Assembly (NCBI GenBank): GCA_026785875.1
Contig: JAJAZF010000011.1
Span: 1 to 9,604, forward strand
DNA from: Chamaesiphon sp.
Lineage (GTDB): Bacteria > Cyanobacteriota > Cyanobacteriia > Cyanobacteriales > Chamaesiphonaceae
Direction: 5' to 3'
Length of the DNA stretch: 9,604 nt
Below, one piece after another: positions 5,783 through 9,604 of the stretch; positions within the stretch are counted from its first letter, which is position 1; each line of letters begins with the position of its first letter. Both the position numbers and the translations under genes were made by a program. Below the pieces are notes generated by a model. It searched no databases. It had not been told where the DNA came from and saw only the letters and a program-made list of their open reading frames with translations.

Positions 5783-5960
5783 ACTCCTCCCGCTAAAGCA
5801 AGGAGGATTCTTGGCTCTGCGACTCAATTTGCTCCAACAGGTTCTCACCAACTGGAGTAGAGATCGAATCTCCCCAAGCGTTGAGGGGGTCTGCTAGACG
5901 GGTTCCCCTCTGGTCGGGTAAAATGACCAGTTGCCCAGCAGCCCCCAAGTTCCGGTGTGC
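5783..5960 (-). ncRNA. Probable omega RNA (reRNA) of the TnpB element
   Basis: TnpB nucleases use a guide RNA made from the 3' part of tnpB through the right end, with the guide formed by flanking DNA. Here the region from the tnpB 3' end to the right-end hairpin (5786-5806: stem CCTCC/GGAGG plus an inner GC pair and one bulge on the minus strand) is the expected place. The 5' limit is a guess. A guide would begin just beyond the GTCAAAA at 5776-5782 and run leftward into the glnN upstream region. This is inferred from known family organisation. Confidence 0.4.
5786..5806 (-). repeat. Right-end hairpin of the TnpB element
   Basis: On the minus strand, CCTCC pairs with GGAGG, followed by a T-G wobble, one bulged T, and a GC/GC pair closing a TTTA loop. 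GAGTGTCAAAA follows directly, as I recall for the right ends of many cyanobacterial IS605-type elements. Confidence 0.65.
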
Positions 5961-7054
5961 CCCACCGTACCTAATCCACGGTTCAAAATATTTCGTGCGG
6001 CGTTCCAATCCCTGTCCATCTCACATCCACACTGACAAGTATGGGTACGAGTAGAGAGGGATTTTTTAACGATTGCACCACAATTCGAGCATTCTTGCGA
6101 ACTGTAAGCCGGATTGACAGCAATTGTCACCCGACCAAACACCTTGCCAAAATACTCCAACCACGTTCTGAACTGATACCATCCCGCATCCGAAATAGAT
6201 TTCGCCAAACAATGGTTCTTCACCATGTTCCTCACTCGCAAATCTTCGTAGGCGATCGAATCGTTAGATTGAATTACGCACCGTGCAAGCTTAATTGCAT
6301 GGTCTTTACGTTGTCTACTTATTTTGAGGTGGGTTTTTCCCAGCTTAATCCTTGCTCGAATGCGGTTTTTTGACCCTTTCACCTTGCGAGAAACCAGACG
6401 CTGCTTGCGCCGCATCTGGTCTTGACCAACTCGATAGAACCGAGGGTTTTCAATCTCTACGCCATTTGAATCGGTGTAGAAGGACTTTAAGCCCACATCT
6501 AGTCCAATCGTGTTGCCAGTTGGTGATAGGTTTTCTTGGCGGTCAACAGACACACAAAATTGCACATAGTAACCATCCGCCTTCTTAACTAATCTGACTC
6601 GTTTAATTTGGTCAATTTGATAGAAGTGGAGGTCTCTCGTGCCTTTGAGTTTAAGCCGACCGATCCCCTTTTTGTCGGTGAAAGTAATCGATTTACGATC
6701 GTTCCCCAATTTCCAGCCACAATTTTTATACTCAACTGAGCGATTGTCATGTTGAAATTGTGGAAATCCTTTCTTCCCGACTACCTGTTTCGTACAGTTG
6801 TCGTAAAAGCGTTGGATTGCTGACCATGCTCGTTCGGCTGCGGCTTGACGCGCCATTGAGTTGAGTTCTTTTGCCAACGGAAATTCTGCGGCTAAGATAG
6901 CGCAGTATTTGTTCAAATCGTAGCCTGTCTTGGCTTTCCCATCCATCCAGAGTCGGAGCGCTTTGTTGCGAACGAATTGGACGGTGCGAATCGCGTCATC
7001 GACTGCGCTAAATTGAACTGGTTTTCCGTAGGTACGAAACTCAAATACGAGCAT
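5894..7054 (-). CDS. tnpB: TnpB RNA-guided nuclease, with out-of-frame C-terminal tail
   Basis: 386 residues. TnpB is an RNA-guided endonuclease related to Cas12 that helps IS605-type elements persist by cutting empty donor sites. The start MLVFEFRTYGK fits cyanobacterial TnpB. The N-terminal wedge/REC part covers roughly 1-175 (including FVRNKALRLWMDGK, KGFPQF and KLKGTRDLHF). RuvC I is GLDVG with Asp186. RuvC II is AYEDL with Glu270. The zinc ribbon is CSNCG (Cys322, Cys325) and CQCGC (340-344). RuvC III is DRDWNAARNIL (347-357). All expected catalytic and metal-binding residues are present. The last 20 or so residues look shifted: the family-like tail (NAWGDSISTPVGE...QESSLL, stop at 5793) is encoded in another frame just downstream. 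A small indel after about residue 365 probably caused this. The catalytic core is unaffected, so activity may persist. No clear ribosome binding site. Confidence 0.92.
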   Translation of the reverse strand: MLVFEFRTYGKPVQFSAVDDAIRTVQFVRNKALRLWMDGKAKTGYDLNKYCAILAAEFPLAKELNSMARQAAAERAWSAIQRFYDNCTKQVVGKKGFPQFQHDNRSVEYKNCGWKLGNDRKSITFTDKKGIGRLKLKGTRDLHFYQIDQIKRVRLVKKADGYYVQFCVSVDRQENLSPTGNTIGLDVGLKSFYTDSNGVEIENPRFYRVGQDQMRRKQRLVSRKVKGSKNRIRARIKLGKTHLKISRQRKDHAIKLARCVIQSNDSIAYEDLRVRNMVKNHCLAKSISDAGWYQFRTWLEYFGKVFGRVTIAVNPAYSSQECSNCGAIVKKSLSTRTHTCQCGCEMDRDWNAARNILNRGLGTVGHTGTWGLLGNWSFYPTRGEPV

Positions 7055-7171
7055 TCTGGGGTTGGCTGAATTAATCTTATGGAGTTAATATACCATAGTA
7101 TTGGTACTAGAGGGTTAAGATCGTTACTATTTCAGGCGCATTCAGCTTAACTGCGTTTGCGCTCTTAAAGT

Positions 7172-7185
7172 CCCCGTTAACGGGG
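7172..7185 (-). repeat. Left-end hairpin of the TnpB element
   Basis: CCCCGTTAACGGGG is a perfect palindrome next to the left-end GTCAAAA. A second dyad (GAGCGC...GCGCC, about 7135-7163) lies inside. This layout is usual for the left end of IS605-type elements. Confidence 0.65.
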
Positions 7186-7301
7186 AGGTTTTGACCCAAA
7201 TTTCCGATAACTTAGATGCCTTGGGCTGAAACTGTTTACCATCAATGTTTATAAATCTAGCAATTACTCCCTTTCCAGCATCAAATTAAATATCTAAGAT
7301 A

Positions 7302-7350
7302 GTGGATGGTGGATAGTGGATAGTGGATAGTGGATAGTGGATGGTGGACT
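7302..7350. repeat. Heptamer tandem repeat (GTGGATA)
   Basis: Seven consecutive seven-base units: GTGGATG, four GTGGATA, GTGGATG, GTGGACT. Read as TAGTGGA it differs by one base from the TAGTTGA array next to tyrA. It lies in the 316-base stretch between the TnpB element and the gene at 7512. Apart from this array and the promoter at 7414-7441, that stretch shows nothing. Confidence 0.9.
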
Positions 7351-7413
7351 CTGGCGATCGACACCGACACTTGTAACCGTCAGAGTGTTGGCATCTTCTG
7401 TATATTAGACAAC

Positions 7414-7441
7414 TGGACAGTCTGTAAAATTAAGTTATGAT
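7414..7441 (+). promoter_or_regulatory. Candidate sigma-70-type promoter for the small gene at 7512
   Basis: TGGACA (7414-7419; 5 of 6 to TTGACA) and TATGAT (7436-7441; 5 of 6 to TATAAT) are 16 bases apart. The leader to the ATG at 7512 would be about 65 bases. It is the best promoter-like pair in the gap but was found by eye. Confidence 0.4.
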
Positions 7442-7511
7442 GAAGATTGTGACAAAAGTTGTGCTAAAACTTCTTGCCACACCAAAATAATTCATTTCTT
7501 GGCATATTCCA

Positions 7512-7700
7512 ATGAGTATCTCCTCACCTGCTCCCGCCAACGATACCTCGGTTTGGACTAGCCTCAAACAAGCGATCTCCGCTAGTTCGGGGTTTCAGCA
7601 CTGGGCATCACAACTATCCCCTCCAGAACAAGCAGACCTCAATCTCGACGAGCGCGTGCAACGATATCTTCGCGAAACGCTGGAAACTTTAGCATATTAA
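7512..7700 (+). CDS. Small protein resembling a conserved cyanobacterial family (62 aa)
   Basis: Function unknown. The first 12 residues are Ser/Pro/Ala-rich and probably disordered. Then comes a helical-looking segment, VWTSLKQAISASSGFQHW (14-31). The charged C-terminus LDERVQRYLRETLETLAY (45-62) ends in Tyr. From memory, short cyanobacterial proteins share the W..L..AI..SSGF..W and YLRETLETLAY blocks, which is the main reason for calling this real. No signal peptide or membrane segment, so it is probably cytosolic. There is no clear ribosome binding site before the ATG. It stands alone, with a promoter-like pair upstream and a hairpin ten bases after its stop. Confidence 0.7.
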   Translation: MSISSPAPANDTSVWTSLKQAISASSGFQHWASQLSPPEQADLNLDERVQRYLRETLETLAY

Positions 7701-7710
7701 ATTTAGCGTA

Positions 7711-7744
7711 GATTTTGGGTATCCCTCGTGGGTACCCGAAAATC
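7711..7744 (+). terminator. Hairpin after the 62-aa gene
   Basis: GATTTTGGGTATCCC (7711-7725) pairs with GGGTACCCGAAAATC (7730-7744) with one bulged base on each arm and a TCGT loop. It lies ten bases after the stop codon and has no distinct T-run after it. It is a likely 3' end structure, with terminator function inferred. Confidence 0.5.
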
Positions 7745-7823
7745 GTGGTGTTGATTAACCCAAGTTGCGACCTACTGCCAATGCCAGCAAATGGGAGTAT
7801 AACGGAGTCAAAGAGGTCAAAAT

Positions 7824-8155
7824 ATGAAGCGGAAAACAAAAGGAACTCTAAATGTAACTAGAATAGCTATTCTGGGGACTAACAAATTGAATAATTGGAA
7901 GTCTAAAGAGTTGGATCTGATTGCTTTGCGCTTGGGTCTTTTGCGCTCCGATATTTGGAATGAATTTGGTTCTTTAAAAGCTTGGGGAATTTCTAAATTT
8001 GAAATCGACAAGCAGTTGAGATCGGCTAAAGATAAATACCAATTAACAGCAAAACTATGGGATTCAACTCTTTATGATGTTATTGATGATATTCATTTAG
8101 TTCAAGCTGCTTGTATTGAGAAAGTATTGAAAGCACTAGGGCAGTTGGGGGAGGC
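7824..8155 (+). pseudogene. 5' remnant of a second TnpB-like (Cas12-related) gene
   Basis: An ATG with a good AGAGG seven bases upstream opens a frame that runs to a stop at 8226-8228 (134 codons). About 100 residues (MKRKTKGTLNVTRIAIL...LRLGLLRSDIWNEFGSLKAWG...YQLTAKLWDSTLYDVIDDIHLVQAACIEKVLK) resemble, from memory, the N-terminus of a TnpB-like family distinct from the one at 5894. In that family an LG..RS..W..FGS motif and a PAKLW..TL.D segment precede the RuvC domain. Here nothing follows: no RuvC motif and no zinc ribbon. From about residue 103 the frame only reads antisense through the end of prmC. I take it as a gene truncated near 8130-8155 that kept its translation start. It could still express a short protein. 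Family assignment is not verified. Confidence 0.55.
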
Positions 8156-9064
8156 TTATCGACACATCCTTGCTAATACAAATCGATCGAGTCCCGCCAG
8201 ATCGTTAATAATTTCAATATCATCATAACTCCCCTGCTGCTCTAAGAGAGCTACGACAGCGGCTCCTTGACCTGCCATCATTTCAATTAACCAGATTCCT
8301 CCAGCTTGAAGGTATTCAGGTGCTGTATCGACTAAAACCCGAATCGCGTCCAAGCCATCCAAACCGCCGTCTAAGGCAAGATGTGGCTCGTGCTTGACTA
8401 CCTCAGGTTGGAGCAGCAGCACCTCTTGAGAAGGGATGTATGGTGGGTTAGAAAGCATTATTGTCACCTTACCCTTGAGATGTGCTAATGATGACCACCA
8501 ACTGCCGTGGCTAAAGTTAATTCGATCGAGTACATCCAATCGAGTAGCATTAATTTGAGCGATTTCTAGGGCGGCAGAACTAGAGTCTACTGCATAAAGT
8601 TGTGCCGCAGGTAAAGTTCTCGCGATCGCGATCGCAATTGCCCCGCTACCAGTCCCTAAATCCACCCAAATTCCCTGCTGTTGAATGCTGTCAGTTGCAG
8701 CCAGCGCAATATCGATAATCGATTCGGTTTCGGGACGCGGAATCAGTACCGCAGGTGAAACCACCAGCTCGAAATCTCGCCAGAATGTCGTCCCAATTAA
8801 ATACTGAACTGGCTTGCGCTCCTCTACTCGATCGAGCCATAATGCTGTCAATCGATCGAGTGACATCGAAATCTCGATCGATCTTCCATTTTCGGTTCTG
8901 GTTCCACTCGCATTCGCCAACGATTCTAGGCGCAGTGTGAGCCTATCCACATTAGCAACCGATTGTAGCAACCAATCAACTTCGCGATCGCTAATATCAT
9001 CAGTTGCAATACTTACCGCCCAGATGCGCCACTCCCATAGTTCTTGACTACTAATTAACTCCAA
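8156..9064 (-). CDS. prmC: Peptide chain release factor N5-glutamine methyltransferase
   Basis: Methylates the glutamine of the GGQ motif in release factors RF1 and RF2, using S-adenosylmethionine, in the cytosol. 302 residues, within the usual range. The N-terminal helical domain has SQELWEWR (6-13) and VDWLLQ. VQYLIG (86-91) and the VSPAVLIPRPETE block (102-114) precede the SAM-binding loop VDLGTGSGAIAIA (134-146). The catalytic NPPY is at 206-209, followed by EPHLALDGGLDGLDAIR (226-242). The start is TTG at 9064. The only upstream in-frame codons before the tic22 stop are ATT and GTA, and the conserved SQELWEWR lies just after it. There is no Shine-Dalgarno sequence. With six bases between the tic22 stop and the TTG, translational coupling is likely. 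Its 3' end abuts the truncated TnpB-like gene, and its C-terminus (LDRFVLARMCR) looks natural. Confidence 0.93.
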   Translation of the reverse strand: MELISSQELWEWRIWAVSIATDDISDREVDWLLQSVANVDRLTLRLESLANASGTRTENGRSIEISMSLDRLTALWLDRVEERKPVQYLIGTTFWRDFELVVSPAVLIPRPETESIIDIALAATDSIQQQGIWVDLGTGSGAIAIAIARTLPAAQLYAVDSSSAALEIAQINATRLDVLDRINFSHGSWWSSLAHLKGKVTIMLSNPPYIPSQEVLLLQPEVVKHEPHLALDGGLDGLDAIRVLVDTAPEYLQAGGIWLIEMMAGQGAAVVALLEQQGSYDDIEIINDLAGLDRFVLARMCR

Positions 9065-9070
9065 AATTAC

Positions 9071-9604
9071 TTATTTTTTGGGTGCGGTAGTTGCAGGTGT
9101 GGAGCTAGGCTTGGGTTGAGCCGCTTGTAATTTGCGAATACTCTCGACACTCTCAGTCGATGGGACTAGCACTAGTTGCTGTTGCGCTGGGTAATTTTGG
9201 CTCTGAAAATCTTTAAGTACAACATGAAGATAATTGACTTTAATTTCGGCTTTAGCTGCTAATTTGGGATCTTTCTTCTTGACTTTATCTAACCATTGTT
9301 GAGCTTGTTGTTTACCCAGAAATAATGGAGTCAAATTATTCTCCTGAACCGTCACGTACTTATCCTGCTGTTTGATTGCAATCATAAATAACGGTACTGG
9401 GTAAAAAGCATTAGCTTGATAAGGCTTCTTTAGTAGTCCTGCATTTTTGAGTTGCTGCTCTGATGGAAAAAACACAAAACTCATATTATCCGATTTCTTT
9501 TGCGCTTCCATTTGGAGCTTGTAAACCTCACTCAGCGGCACCACCGCGATCTGAGCGACTTTACTCTGCTTTGGTTGGTCTTTTTTCAATTTTTTCAAAA
9601 AAGA
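9071..9604 (-). CDS. Tic22-like protein, C-terminal part (5' end beyond the right edge)
   Basis: The frame is open to the window edge and no convincing start is inside. The TTG at 9598 lies within what looks like the conserved ...FLKKLKKDQP...VAQIAVVPLSEVYKL stretch in mid-protein, so the signal-peptide half is missing. About 178 residues are present. Tic22-type features visible from memory are VVPLSEVYKLQ, FVFFPSEQQLKNAGLL, VPLFMIAIK, YVTVQENN.TPLFLGKQQAQQWLDKVKKKDP and LVLVPSTESVESIRKL. A disordered Pro/Thr/Ser/Lys-rich tail ends in PKK. Cyanobacterial Tic22 proteins are periplasmic or thylakoid-associated and help outer-membrane protein biogenesis; the plastid homologue belongs to the import machinery. 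It precedes prmC by six bases in the same reading frame, probably as one operon. Confidence 0.8.
   Translation of the reverse strand, partial: SFLKKLKKDQPKQSKVAQIAVVPLSEVYKLQMEAQKKSDNMSFVFFPSEQQLKNAGLLKKPYQANAFYPVPLFMIAIKQQDKYVTVQENNLTPLFLGKQQAQQWLDKVKKKDPKLAAKAEIKVNYLHVVLKDFQSQNYPAQQQLVLVPSTESVESIRKLQAAQPKPSSTPATTAPKK

Larger units (their letters stand above)
5776..7195 (-). mobile_element. IS200/IS605-family element (IS1341-like, tnpB only)
   Basis: The element carries tnpB and no Y1 transposase (tnpA), so it would need TnpA supplied elsewhere. On the minus strand the left end is at high coordinates. There GTCAAAA (complement of 7189-7195) is followed by a hairpin with CCCCGTTAACGGGG (7172-7185) and a GC-rich dyad near 7135-7163. 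The right end has a hairpin (5786-5806) followed by GTCAAAA (complement of 5776-5782). The same seven bases at both outer edges and sub-terminal hairpins without terminal inverted repeats are typical of this superfamily. Exact cleavage points cannot be read from one copy, so the limits include both GTCAAAA copies. It is inserted between glnN and the small gene at 7512. Confidence 0.75.

Noticed and set aside
6041..6588. Plus-strand frames opposite tnpB.
   Set aside because: Antisense to the RuvC-coding region of tnpB, with no independent evidence.
7302..7350. Heptamer arrays considered as a CRISPR or iteron-like structure.
   Set aside because: Units are seven bases long with no spacers, no cas or rep genes lie nearby, and the pattern fits cyanobacterial short tandem repeats.
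8755..9047. Plus-strand open frames opposite the 5' part of prmC.
   Set aside because: Antisense to conserved PrmC codons, without domain or start signal.

Overview
The window looks like cyanobacterial chromosome. HIP1 octamers (GCGATCGC) and GATCGATC-type words recur throughout. The gene set fits: an NADP-type arogenate/prephenate dehydrogenase, a type III glutamine synthetase (GlnN), a Tic22-like protein followed by PrmC, an IS605-type TnpB, and seven-base tandem repeats between genes. No rRNA, tRNA or CRISPR array was seen. Genus cannot be fixed from this sequence; the abundance of GATCGATC words might suggest a Chamaesiphon-like genome, but that is a guess.

Layout from left to right. (1) 1-287, minus: the N-terminal part of an unrecognised protein with one membrane segment, cut by the window edge. 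(2) 509-1985, minus: three tandem paralogous genes for small secreted, Gly/Ala/Thr/Ser-rich proteins of 132, 133 and 132 residues, separated by hairpin-bearing spacers. (3) 1986-2297: a divergent intergenic region with nested inverted repeats. (4) 2298-3149, plus: tyrA, probably starting at GTG. (5) 3150-3448: the gap between convergent tyrA and glnN, packed with heptamer repeats, a 54-bp near-perfect palindrome, a terminator and further hairpins. (6) 3449-5623, minus: glnN with a GTG start and a good ribosome binding site. (7) About 5776-7195, minus: an IS605/IS1341-type element carrying only tnpB, with recognisable hairpin ends. Its TnpB keeps all catalytic and zinc-binding motifs, but a probable frameshift has changed the extreme C-terminus. 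(8) 7196-7511: a heptamer array and a promoter. (9) 7512-7700, plus: a small protein that resembles a conserved cyanobacterial family. (10) 7824 to about 8150, plus: the 5' remnant of a second, different TnpB-like gene, cut off where it meets the 3' end of prmC. (11) 8156-9604, minus: prmC directly behind a tic22-like gene that leaves the window on the right.

Functionally, tyrA (tyrosine synthesis), glnN (ammonium assimilation), prmC (release factor methylation) and the Tic22-like gene are housekeeping genes. The accessory content sits between them: the secreted-protein cluster, the TnpB element with its probable omega RNA, the truncated TnpB-like gene and the palindromic repeat block. No complete new defence or mobile system is visible. 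The least explained items are the secreted-protein cluster and the layered repeats between tyrA and glnN.
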